Part shown: in pieces, positions 1-10,103 of the stretch
Layout: the number at the start of each line of letters is the position of its first letter
Position numbering within the stretch: the first letter of the stretch is position 1
Source of the DNA: Eucalyptus grandis
Lineage: Eukaryota > Streptophyta > Magnoliopsida > Myrtales > Myrtaceae
Length of the DNA stretch: 64,000 bases
Assembly: GCF_016545825.1 (NCBI RefSeq)
Contig: NC_052613.1
Location: 36,901,790 to 36,965,789 of the forward strand
Reading direction: 5' to 3'
The notes under the pieces: generated by a model
What the model was told of the DNA's origin: nothing
The model's database searches: none
What the model saw: the letters and a program-made list of their open reading frames with translations, nothing else
Translations under genes and position numbers: made by a program

Positions 1-470
1 ATTGAATCCATCTAAGAACATCATTTCATGATCAAAAGGGTCCTCCTATACTCATCTTAAATCCACAAAGCAATCACTTCCTAGTGCAATAACTTCATAA
101 TTAAGTAAAAACCGCCTTATCCACCCCTATTTCCAAACAGACTTGCCCTAATACGTAACCTACTACTGACATGGTTTAAATGGACCAATGGAATTCAGTA
201 ATGAGACCACTTACCAGATTGTACTTCCAACTGTAGTAGACACTTCTTCGTACCCTGTCCTCGTCATGGGAGAGCTGAAGGAGCGGCAATGTGACACAGA
301 GGGATATAGAGGTGAGGACGACAGAGTGAAGAGCGGAAGCAGAGGTGATTGAGGTGCAGACAACAAAGGGGAAGCAGATGAACTCTAGTTACGCCCAAAA
401 GCTTCAGCTCACTAAAAATATGCTGAAATAGGAAAAAAAAAAAAACCACTTGTTAAGTACACATACAATT
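1..470. repeat. NLR-array spacer repeat, copy 1
   Basis: This non-coding spacer recurs at about 49990-50600 and 51430-51850, and in diverged form at 11370-11950 and 52690-53270. The shared landmarks are the stretch around the words tggtttaaatggaccgat and accagattgtacttcca, followed by a run ending in cttcagctcacta. In every case it lies on the low-coordinate side of an LRR C-terminal tail encoded on the minus strand, so it is probably the ancestral 3' flank of the NLR genes. I see no credible coding region in it. Confidence 0.6.
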
Positions 471-499
471 TTTGGGTCTAAAATTAAAATACGAACCCT

Positions 500-943
500 T
501 TTCAAAGAGCCAGCTCAGAAATTTATTATACACCATAATTCAACCTCTGGGGTTTCGCGGATTAGGAGTCGATAACGTTTCGTGCATCACTTCTGCAGAA
601 TCCCACATCCGAAGATTCAGAGCCTTTCTAGGGAGGGAGGGAGGCCACCCTGGGGTAACTCCCTCAGCTTCAGGCAATGGAAGATCCATAAGGTATGGAT
701 AGAGGAAGGGAGACTGCTGGATAGTCTTTCCACGTTCCCCATAATCATGGTGGTTGCCATGTCCAAGAACAACCCGTGCTCCACCACTCCCTCCAGCAAA
801 GATATCTCCTTTCCTGCTGTGGAACCGTCCTTAATTGGAGTCTTGAGATACAAGTCTACAATGAACATGTAAGGCTTTCCATCTTCATTCAACTGTAGCT
901 TTGCCTCACACCCTTCTTCATTGAACAACTCTTGAAGTCTCAC
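500..943 (-). pseudogene. Chimeric exon: ribose-5-phosphate isomerase C-terminus fused to NLR LRR tail (copy 1)
   Basis: Reading down from 943, an exon follows a splice-like acceptor (ATAG at 947..944). It encodes sequence typical of the last part of plant ribose-5-phosphate isomerase: FNEEGCEAKLQLNEDGKPY, then IVDLYLKTPI, GKEIS and GVVEHGLFLDMAT. At about 737-742 it passes without a frame break into the C-terminal LRR of the local NLR family (VERLSSSLP, then LRELPQGGLPPSLERL). CNL-2 has the same segment close to its own C-terminus. The frame is open to 617, where a Trp codon present in sister copies has become TGA. Tail-like sequence continues to about 500. The isomerase part has lost about six residues after KPY. 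Most likely a fusion remnant; whether it is transcribed cannot be told. The family assignments come from remembered conserved motifs. Confidence 0.75.
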
Positions 944-1590
944 CTATCAACATCAAAATTCCCATATGGATCAGCTTCTCACAACATCAAGAACTGAATA
1001 GTATCATAACAAACCTCTGCTTTTCAGGAGTGAAATCCTCTATCAATTTCATTCAGATCACAAATATGACTACCATGTATCAACAAGTACTCTAACCTAC
1101 AATTAATGCATAATTTCTTTTCAACAGCATTCTGAGTACTTAAAGGGCTCTTGCTTCTGTGGGTTCAATTACACAAGTAAACAAAACCATCTGCTCACAT
1201 CTTTCACTCGATTGCTGACTTAAAAATTAAACATAGCCGATTTTGGAGTCTTTTTCCAAGACATTATCTTCGCAACAACAAGAATCGTCTAAGATTGAGC
1301 ACATCGAATCACTCTAAGAACTGAAGTCACAATCTGGATACTCCAACAGTCATCTAGACATTGCTAACCATGATGATTATATCCAACCGGTCGAGGAACA
1401 GAGATTTCTATTACCTTCACCCATCTAAGAACCCATTTCATGATCGAAGATTCCTACTATGCTCATCTTGAATCAACAATGGCTTTAATTTTAGGAGGAA
1501 AGCAAGGTCAGTCAGATGAAAACTAATTAGAGAGCAAAACAAGCGAGGAGCATCGTTCTCTCTAAGTCCCCATTTCCGCCCAAGAACATA
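944..1590. other. Intron-like and spacer DNA between the chimeric exon and the KDO8P synthase exons
   Basis: The part next to 944 recurs behind the other isomerase-type fragments (49621 onward, 51067 onward, 52326 onward) and behaves like the upstream intron of the isomerase gene. From about 1240 the sequence matches 38140 onward and belongs to the CNL-1/CNL-3 unit. No coding segment was recognised here. Confidence 0.5.
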
Positions 1591-1591
1591 C

Positions 1592-1813
1592 TTTGCAGCA
1601 ACGCTCTTTATGTGCTTCGCCATGTGCAAAACATGTTCCTCTGATTCAATCGCATTCAGTCCAGCTAACAGAAAGAACAGTTCCGCCACCTGTTAAAGAG
1701 TTCCAGCCATCAACTATCAATCGAACCGCAGCGCATTAAGGTCGGCTATAGAAAGAAGAACAAGATGAGTTCCGAACCTTGAGCTGGTTGAACAGGAGGG
1801 CCGACGAGTCCAT
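1592..1813 (-). pseudogene. KDSA: KDO-8-phosphate synthase (KDSA), exons 1-2 only
   Basis: Exon 1 runs 1813..1778 and encodes MDSSALLFNQLK. A GT donor follows directly at 1777/1776, and an ACAG acceptor lies at 1693..1690. Exon 2 (1689..1592) encodes VAELFFLLAGLNAIESEEH and then a segment ending HIKSVAAK, followed by a GTATGT donor. This is the N-terminus of plant 2-dehydro-3-deoxyphosphooctonate aldolase, the cytosolic enzyme that makes KDO-8-phosphate for the rhamnogalacturonan-II sugar KDO. The usual FFLLAGPN motif reads LAGLN here. The remaining exons, including the catalytic barrel, are absent, so no enzyme can be made. A second copy lies at 38481-38702, at the same position in the CNL-3 unit, so the capture predates that duplication. 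Confidence 0.82.
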
Positions 1814-2211
1814 CTCCGTCCAATCAGGCTATAAACGGAACGTACACTGCAATCGGGAAAAAAAAAAAAGAACGATCAGCATAGGCATTCTTAAAAATTC
1901 ACCGAGCCAAGACTCGATCCCTCGCGCTCGGCCAGGCGAGCAGCCGAGCAGACTTGCCCTGATTCGTAACCCTACTACTGACGTGGTTTAAATGGACCGA
2001 TCGAGTTACAGTATCGAGACACATTACCAGATTGTGCTTCCACGAACTCACGTAATCCTTCTTCGTACCCTGTCCTCGTCGACGAGAGGGAAGGCTCTGG
2101 TGGGGAACATGGAGGAGCGGGGCGTGACAAAGAAGAGGGAATAGGACGAACAAAGGGGCACCCTTTTCAAATTAAAATACGAACCCTTTTCAAAGAGCCG
2201 GCAGAGATATT
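1814..2211. other. Spacer between the KDSA fragment and the CNL-1 stop
   Basis: About 400 bases with no recognised gene. It includes another diverged piece of the array spacer (tggtttaaatggaccgat near 1983-2000) and matches 38703-39095 next to CNL-3. Confidence 0.5.
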
Positions 2212-5200
2212 CTACCTCCATATCTCAACTTCTGGGATTTCGCGGATGAGGGGCCAATAGCAACCGGTCCCTTTCCTGCATCGCTCCTGCAGAATCGGGC
2301 AATTGATGATCCGGAGGTCTTCGAGGGAGGAAGGGAGGCCATCCTGGGGCAACTCCCTCAGCTTCGGGCAATCGGAGATCCATAAGAACCGGAGAGAGGG
2401 AGGGAGACCGCTGGACAATCTTTCCACTTTCCCCACATTCCAGATAGAGAGATGGAGCAGAGAGGGAGGGAGCGGAAGCACAAGATCCTCCTCCTCTCCC
2501 AATCCTCCAGCGCTGCCCATGATCTCCAGTACTTTAAGGTAGGTGAGGGGAGTAAGCCACTCGCTCGCCAGCTGCTTAATATTCATGCGTCCCCCTACCT
2601 GAAGTTTCTCTAGTTTGGGCGGCAATCCTCCATCGGGAAAGCGGATACTATCACAAAATTTTATCGTCATATCACGGAGATATAGAAGTCGATGCAACTG
2701 ATTAGGAAACGATTTTATCTTCGGACACTCCCGAAGATGAAATTGCAAGATGCTGGGAGGAAGAGGAGGGAAGCACTCCAGCTCTAGAGCAAGTAAGAAG
2801 GCCAATTCCAAGGAATGGAGGCTGGATAGTGTGCTTAGGCCCTGAGGTAAGCTTCTCAACTTATGGCAACCTATAATTTGAATCACTTGAAGTGACTGAA
2901 GATGGTCTAGACTTATTTGCCTGAGCGACTCCACTTCTCGGCAGTACCAAATTTCGAGTCTCTTGAGGCTTACGGGTAAAAATATACCCCTGCTAAATGG
3001 AGAGGCTAGCAAAGAATCGCAGTGGGCGATTATTAAACTTTGCAAACAAGACATCTTGTTCCCTTGGGAATTGATGCTACTTCGTTCATTTGGATGAACA
3101 TTTAATCCTCTGGGTAAAGATTGCAGCATATTGCAGTCCCAGATTAGTAATGATATCATAGATTTTGGTATACCTGTTTCGAGGAAAGACACGAAATTTG
3201 GACAATTTTCAACTGACAAGTCTTTAAGAGAGTAAAGGGTGTGCATCTTGCTTGGGAGCTTCTCTAATTTGATGCAATTCCTCATGTGGATGGTCTCGAG
3301 GTTGCCAGGCAGCTCTGTATCTCCTTCTTCAGCCACAAAATACATGAATTCAGGACACATGTCGACGACTAACCTCTTTAGACAAGTGAGATTTTGGATT
3401 ACATCTCTATCTTGCCATAAATATGTTAACTTTTCACAACTTTTCATATATAACTCTTCCAGCTTGATTAGGGAGCTTGTAAACTCATGATTTAAGCAAG
3501 TGAGTTCAGAGACATCTTCTATGACAAGAGAGGTTAGAGATGTCAAGTTTACCAAACTCGTCAACACCCGCTCATTACAACCTATGAATTTTAATTCTTT
3601 TAGAGATGGGAGGCTAATGATGGAGGGCAACACATTCATATGCAGACAGGAATTGATTTCGAGCTTTATGAGGGAGCTTAGTTGACTAGGCAATTTTCCT
3701 ATCAACACAGGACAACCTTCAAGGAGGAGATGCTCGAGATGAGGGAACAAAACTCCTACTTCTTCAATCCGAGTGCAATGAGACCAGTCTTCCCACAATG
3801 GCATGTCCTTAAATTCTAGAGTTATTAAGGATGGAAAAGGACTTTCATCAGTTCCATAAAATTGAGACCCTATTGTGCATATAGCATTTAGACTTTCAAT
3901 GTATAGTTCTTTGAGCGAAGATAGCTGCCCGAGTGATGGCAACATTTTGGCCCTGCAACATCCATGTAAACGTAAATGCACTATGTTAACATGTGGGGGA
4001 CTTTCTAACCATGACGGGAATTTTAGGCCACCATAGTAGGATATCACGAGATTTTCAAGGTTTTGGTGAGGATGAAGAAAGTCGAGGATCTCTTCTTCAA
4101 GCTCTTCATTCGGGAATTTTCAAAATCTGGACTCCATTGCATGGTCAACCGACATATTCCCTCCTTTGTGAGTAAATTGGTGTCCCTAGCATCTCCAACT
4201 TCTTGAACCTTATGCAAATCGGAGATGCACAATTCCCCTTTGAGGTTTTCAGATTTTTTAACTCCTTCAATCTTGACCCATTTTCTGTTCCCACTACAAA
4301 TTTGGACAGCATCTCAAGACCCACCAAATTACCTATATACATTGGCATCACTCTTAAATTTGGAGTGTCGGTAATGTCAAGAAATTTTAAATTGATCAAT
4401 TTCTCCATACCTTTTGGTAATTGGGTGAGGTTTTCACAGCTCTGCAACATCAAAGCCTCTAGGTTGTACAATGCAACAATTGACTTTGGAAGCATTTCAA
4501 TATCAGTATATGACAAATTGAGGTGCCTTAGGTGCCTCAGTTTGCCAATGCAATCCGGTACCTTTCTAATGTAATAGTGACATAATGAAAGAACCCTCAA
4601 GTACTTCAATCTAGATAACAAGTCGCATAGCAATTTCTCAGACAAATAGGACCCAGCATAGTACCTAGATTGCTTCACTAACGATATGAAGCTCCTAAGT
4701 CCTTTCATACCATGATATATTTTGAATCTTTCTGCCACAATATGACTGCTGGAAATGAAAGAGGCGTGACGAGCTAAATACGCATTATTTTGATAACCCT
4801 CAGACTCAAACTCCCCTAAGCTAAAATACTTTGCACCAGCAACTAGTTTCGCCAAGTCATTCACAAGATCATGCATCAAGAATCGTGATCCATTGCTACT
4901 CGACTTTTGAAATAATGACCTAGATACTAGTTCGTCGAAATAATTCAAACCTGCATTAAAATGATTCTTTCCTTCTTTTCCCTCCAACAAGCCCTCTGCA
5001 CTCCACCAGCAAATCAACTCATCCCTTTCAATTTCATAGTCCTTGGGAAATATGGCACAATAAGCAAAACATCTCCTCAAATTGAATGGGAGATGGAGAT
5101 AACTAAGCTTCAAAGCCGGAAGGATCTCATTTCTTTCTTCGGGTAGGTCCCAAATTTTGTTGGTCGATATAGCTTGCCATTCATAGGGACTAAGTTTGGT

Positions 5201-6367
5201 GCGCAGCAGCCCGGCCAATGTCTTCACTGCTAATGGCAACCCTTTGCATTTTCCCACTATTTTCCGACCTAATTCTTCAAGATGAGGATGACAATCGAAA
5301 TTTCTAACTCCAAGAGCATGAAATGCAAATAGAGTCATGCGAGCATCTTCAGACAACTCTTTGAGATAATACGGTGCAGCACCGGCTAATGAAGCAACGC
5401 TGCTGTTACGAGTGGTGATGATGATCTTGCTTCCCTTTGCTCCCGATTGAAAAGGCTTCAATAGGGTAGTCCAGTTTCCAAACTTCTCATTCCAAACATC
5501 GTCCAAAACAACAAGAAACTTCTTTCTCGAAAGGTTTTCCTTGAGTTTATCTTGAAGCCAGTTCAAATCCTTATCTTCACATGACAAATGGGCGCTAGTT
5601 GTCCCTAAGATACTCTTTGTGATAGCAAGCACGTCGAAATCATCAGAAACACAAGCCCATGCTTTCATATCAAAATAGCTTGTGACTTTAGCATCATTGT
5701 AGATTTGTTGAGCCAAAGCCGTCTTCCCAACACCCCCCATCCCTACAATGGGAATCACTTTTATATCCACACATGTTCTATCGTCTTCTTGTTTGGTCAA
5801 TAATTCAAGGATCTCGTTTTTTTCATCCTTTCTACTAACAAAACCAGGCTCAGGCAAATACGTAGTGGGAAGCGGCTTATCCAATTGGTAGTATGCTGAT
5901 CGCTCCCCGTTATTCTCTCTCAAGTGCAGACTGTCTTTAAAAGTTATGATATCTTGTAATCTGCCATCCATCTCTCTAATCTTGGATCTCATTTTGCAGT
6001 TGAACATAAATGCACTTGCGCTCAATTTGAAGCAACAACTCGGAAGAAGGGATCGCCCCCTGCTACGGCTGAGTTCTGCATCAGACTTTTTTTCCACAGA
6101 TTTTAGGGCAAACTCATCAAGCAAGTCATCAATGTCATAGGCCAAGTTCCCAAGATCTTCGAGCCACGACTTCACCTCGGGATCACTAGCCAATTGCCTA
6201 TCCTCTGCATCATAGAGCACCTTGTCGATCTTGATCAGCATCTTCTCCCATTTCTTTAGCAACGTGTGGATCCCCCTGTGCCGTGCAAAGTTGAGCAGCT
6301 CGGGAGAGGCCAATTTCTCGAACAGCACTTGAAGAAGGGCCTGAAGAAAGAGCTCTACGATGGGCAT
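2212..6367 (-). pseudogene. CNL-1: CC-NB-ARC-LRR resistance gene broken by two frameshifts
   Basis: The first in-frame ATG is at 6367 (MPIVELFLQALL); only TTG codons could start further upstream. Seen in order: an Rx-type coiled coil with an EDVID-like AYDIDDLLDEF, P-loop GMGGVGKT (about residues 209-216), kinase-2 LVVLDDVW, GLPLA, RNBS-D CFAYCAIFPKDYEI and an MHD-type MHDLVNDLAKL. About 25 degenerate LRRs follow, down to the stop at 2212. The reading frame changes twice against CNL-2: one base is lost near 4245 (just after LKELKNLK) and one near 4110 (after SPDFE). The three frames used are 6367..4145, about 4232..4110 and about 4110..2212. Family proteins act in the cytoplasm as nucleotide-switched immune receptors. 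As it stands this copy would give only a CC-NB-ARC product with a few LRRs. Nearest relative in the window: CNL-3. Confidence 0.9.
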
Positions 6368-6859
6368 GGCTTGGTTCGGGAGTGGTAGAGATTTAAACAA
6401 GAGTGCACGGATGGTTTGAAACAAAGTGTACTGGGTGGAGAAGAAGCAAAGGTTCTTACGTCCAAGACAATAGCATCAAATGATGGGTGTGAATAAAAGA
6501 CTTTTTAAACATCAAGTCCTCTAGTTAGATTCGACATGGCTTTTGTCAATCTTGCGGGCCGCCTTTGGCGTGAAGATGGAAAGACTTCTAGCGCAATTCT
6601 GACGCAAAACTAGGTCTCCATGGCATATGAGCCCGAAGGCAGAGTCAAGGAAGCTCCACGTCAATATGGCTCCATCCACCCCAAAATTATTCCAAATTGT
6701 GGGTCCCCTTCCTCACCGTCTCCATCTGCACCAAGCCTGCAGACTTCACCAGCCCTTCACTTCTCTTTTGTTTTTTTTCCTCCTCCTAAACAAGGGGCCC
6801 ATTTTTTTTGAAAATGTTTTAAAGTTGTTCTAGCGAACTCTGAAGGAAAGTCGGTTGAT
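6368..6859. promoter_or_regulatory. CNL-1 5' flank, conserved in all four NLR copies
   Basis: This segment recurs upstream of CNL-2, -3 and -4. It includes a strongly conserved block (tgggtgtgaataaaagac, around 6485-6505) about 120-130 bases before the ATG, and a further block around cccaaattgtgggtccc. Conservation and position suggest leader and promoter, but no TATA box could be assigned with confidence. Confidence 0.4.
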
Positions 6860-7137
6860 CAACAAAACCGCGTCTGTGGAGGCAAAGGGAAAAAGGAAGG
6901 CTTTAACTTTGCAGTCGTCACCGGTGATGCTAACGTTGAGCCCCCCATTGAAATTTCCAGCGACCAGCTCGAACGTTGTGAAATGCCCGTCGATGACGGA
7001 GGAAGCGACTTGAGAAAATCCAATTTAAACCCATGGAGATAGGAGAACATAGATCTTCCCTTTTTCCCATCTTTCTCGCCTGCAACCTCGCAAACCGACC
7101 TGGAGGTCCTAAACATCATGAATCAAAGAGACGAGTA
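6860..7137 (+). other. Conserved exon-like segment divergent from CNL-1
   Basis: The plus strand reads as protein-like sequence (EGFNFAVVTGDANVEPPIEI, then LRKSNLNPWR, a stop, and in the same frame ENIDLPFFPSFSP to NQRDE and stop). The same segment stands upstream of CNL-2 (without the internal stop), CNL-3 and CNL-4. I do not recognise the protein. It may be the last exon of a gene once head-to-head with the NLR, or simply a conserved flank. Confidence 0.35.
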
Positions 7138-7142
7138 AATGT

Positions 7143-8048
7143 ATTCATAACCATTTTCCAAGGAAATAATGATATTCTCTGGTATTTGGCTGAAACCTGA
7201 AAATGAATTGAAAAATATTTTCCACCATTTGATATAAAAAATATTTTCCTCCGTGCACTTGTATCAATGATTTTTTTATTATTTTATTTTTAAATCAATT
7301 TTAATTATGTTTATTTTTCTTTTCTTTTTTCTTCTTCTTCCTTGATCAATCGCCAGCCATGGCGACGGCCAATGACCAACCATAAGCGAGCTCAAGCCTT
7401 GCCATAGGCTAGCAAGGCTCCAGCTTCCCAAATATTGTGGTGAGGCTCTGTATCACCTGATCCATTGAGGTCGAGCTTGCCTAAGGTCGGCGAGCTAGGC
7501 AAGGCTCAAGCCTTGCCCAAGGTCGCTAAAGCCTCACCGACCTCTAGTGGCCTCAGGTGACTCTCCAAATCCAATGAGTTGAGTGGGGCTTGAGTCTTGC
7601 TAGAGGTTGTTGGAACCTTGTTCTGGCAAGCTTGGGCGAGTTTCCTTAGTGTTTTGGTAACCTCAGGCGAGGTGAGGCAGAGCCTCGCCGCCTTTTGGCG
7701 AGGCTCGAGCTTGTCTTTGGCTGCTCACCGACCATCGCCGTGGTCGACGATCAGTCGAAGAAGAGGAAAAAAGAAAAAAAAAGAAAATTAAAAATTCTAT
7801 TTAAAAACTAAAAATAAAGATGTTTGGTGAGAATTATAAAGCACTCGGTTTAGAAGTGGAAGAAAGATGATGGAAAACGTTTCCTACTTTCTCAAAAGCA
7901 AAAAACATTTTTCTCTATTTTAGAAGGCCTTTTTTTTTTATGATGGAAAATATTTTCTTCGACCAGTTCATTTTTCATGAAATGAATATCGGAAATTTCG
8001 AAAAACATTTTCTTAAAAGTTGTTTCAATGAAATGAATGGAGACTTAA
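7143..8048. mobile_element. MITE-like element with GGAAAATATTTTCC arms and GC-rich core, copy 1
   Basis: Both ends are rich in inverted gaaaatattttcc-type words. Next come a pyrimidine tract (cttcttcttcc) on the left and a purine tract (gaagaagaggaaaaa) on the right, around a GC-rich core of cgaggctcgagc-like words. Matching copies lie at 45024-45930 and 60076-60975 in the same relative position. CNL-2 lacks it: its flank diverges right after the shared segment. No transposase is encoded. The ends are approximate because no target-site duplication was identified. Confidence 0.5.
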
Positions 8049-8193
8049 TGTCTAAATTTTCTTTAGGAGGAACTTCCCAAAAACCAAGCCATTGAAGGCA
8101 CATGGCAGCTTCCGAAGAACTTCCTAATTAGCATTGCGCATTGCTCACTTCAAATCTTTGATTTAATGGCCTTTTCTCTATTATGATAAGTTC

Positions 8194-8420
8194 TTTTTTT
8201 TTTGGTCATAAGTAACGATTTCATTGAAATAACTAAGTCATATGTGGAGAAAATACATTAAAAGCATCAGCACATAGTAAATCAAACAGGGCAGGTGGGG
8301 GGTTCTGAAGCCAATTTTGTGGAAGAGTATTGTTCCTGCAAGCTTTCGCCAGCCAATCCGCCGGCCGGTTTGATTCCCTTTTGCAATGGGCCAGGAAATG
8401 GCCCGAAACAGCTTCATTTT
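8194..8420 (-). mobile_element. 3' end of a LINE with RNase H-like tail, 5'-truncated
   Basis: On the minus strand an open segment ends NRPADWLAKACRNN, then PPPALFDLLCADAFN, a stop, a short 3' region and a poly-A (poly-T at 8194-8203 on the plus strand). The ADWLAK word and the spacing are typical of the C-terminus of plant LINE RNase H-like domains. The matching region of the CNL-3 unit (46078-46130) has different sequence here, so the insertion came after the duplication and replaced about 50 bases. No clear target-site duplication was found. Confidence 0.65.
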
Positions 8421-9289
8421 TGTTCTTGGTGATTCACTAATGAGGCCATGAGCATCGCGATTGAGAGACGCGTGGCGTTTAAAGACGCTAATTAATCCTC
8501 AAAGACAGGGCTTCAATCGAGCAGGTTTACTTAGAAATTTCAAATCCCCAAATCCTCAATAAGATGTGATACTAGAAATTAGCCATTCCTGATAAGTTAA
8601 TTAGCACAATGAATTTAACAAAAATAGAGAGAAATTATGCAGGATAATGCTAAGATACTGCATGCTAGACGATGATGGTCGTCTCAAAGGAACTGTGCAT
8701 GCATACTTTGCATTCAAAGCTCGATCTTCTAAAATTCTCATTTGAGCAGAACTCGTGCTTGTGTGCGAATTTGAAGCTCCACTTCGAATTAGTCAGGATT
8801 TGAGGAATGGTCTTTTATCGCAATCATCATCAATTTCTATTTATGTGAAGTGGATACTTATACATTGATATTCTTCTGAATGATTTGAAACTATCCGGCT
8901 CAAAGTTTCATGAATTTGACGGGCAATAAGTACGCAAACTCAAGATGAAAGGGATTTCTCTCTCTATGATTGATGATAGAAGATCTAACTATCAGCGCAG
9001 ATAGGCCAGAAGTACAAGAAGGAAATTGCAAGCAAGAATAGGAAGTTATGTGAATTTATTACTGGGCTAAGAACTTAGATTAACTTGTCAAAATGAGATT
9101 ACATGACCACAGATATACATCTGCCTCTACTTCAATGACCATGGTTCAAGCTGCAACGATGGTCGCATGAATCTATTCGACAAAGGTCAACATGATCAGA
9201 GGCCAAAAAAGGCAGCTTTCAGAGCTAATACGGTCTAAAACTGTTCCAGAGCTGGATTACATTGACAAAGTCTGCTAGAAACCTCATAT
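8421..9289. other. Conserved unit DNA without a recognised gene
   Basis: The left part, up to about 8668, matches 46131-46365 and 61185-61415. From agacgatgatgg (8669) onward it matches 35823 and 46370 onward. This second block is the start of the PHT1/EGF cassette. I see no coding segment. Confidence 0.4.
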
Positions 9290-9755
9290 GTCTAGACTTT
9301 GAGGCCTATTTAAGCAGGGAAAGTCCTCAACTCAGCTGCATTATCTTCCTCATGCTCTCCAGAGATCTCCTCGAGCAAATGGCCCTTCGACTCTGGCACC
9401 AAGAAGATGAAGACTATCCCAAAGAAATTGGTCGCGCCGAGTGTGATCAAGATCTTCTTGACACCGATCCCATCCACAGCATGCACAAAACTGAATGCAT
9501 CCACCAAGGACCCAGCCTTGCCAGCTGCGGCATATATGCCAAGACACGTCGACCTGAGCTGCACTGGGCAGATTTCAGTGGGCACCAAAAATGTGGTGGC
9601 ATTAGGGCTGAAGTTTGCGAAGAAGTAGGTGAATGAGTACATGATCATGAACCCGTTTGATTGTCTGGCAAGGTCCGTTGCCCATGATCAATTTACTGCG
9701 AACCCTCCGATCTTGTCGTTGAATGCCAGCGTGAACCAGTAACTTTACACAGCTA
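9290..9755 (-). pseudogene. PHT1-type phosphate transporter, C-terminal fragment (copy 1)
   Basis: The minus strand from 9755 encodes [16 protein letters not shown], a frame break, then [64 protein letters not shown] and [13 protein letters not shown] followed by EEISGEHEE. This is the last quarter of the plant PHT1 H+/phosphate symporters of the plasma membrane (consensus [25 protein letters not shown]). The first ten or so membrane helices are missing. Two more copies lie at 36445-36890 and 47000-47425. It is a dead fragment carried in the NLR array. Confidence 0.85.
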
Positions 9756-10103
9756 TTATTATACGAAGCTAGAGCTCGAGCTCATGCTTAGTTACGCAAA
9801 GATAAATGCTCATTGCATTCAACTAAGCCCCAACTACCACATCTCTAGTACGAGTTCTTCAGCACCTAGCTGGTGATGGCCAAGCTTGAGCTCCGGTCCA
9901 CGCCTCCCGCCACTGAGAGAGTTAAGGGAATAAGAATTTAGAAATATACCTCCAAAGAAGAATACAAAGGAAAGAAAAAACAGGCACTTCTAGAAGAGTT
10001 TTTGAAAATTTACCACCTCAACTATCTGCATCGGTTTGAATCGATGTTGATTAATTACAACAAATGGCGGACTGATTTTCTTGCTCAGTTTGAATCGATG
10101 TTG

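Noticed and set aside
2303..2542. Plus-strand frames opposite the LRR regions, found in every NLR copy
   Set aside because: They are antisense shadows of the repeated LRR codons and shift with them.
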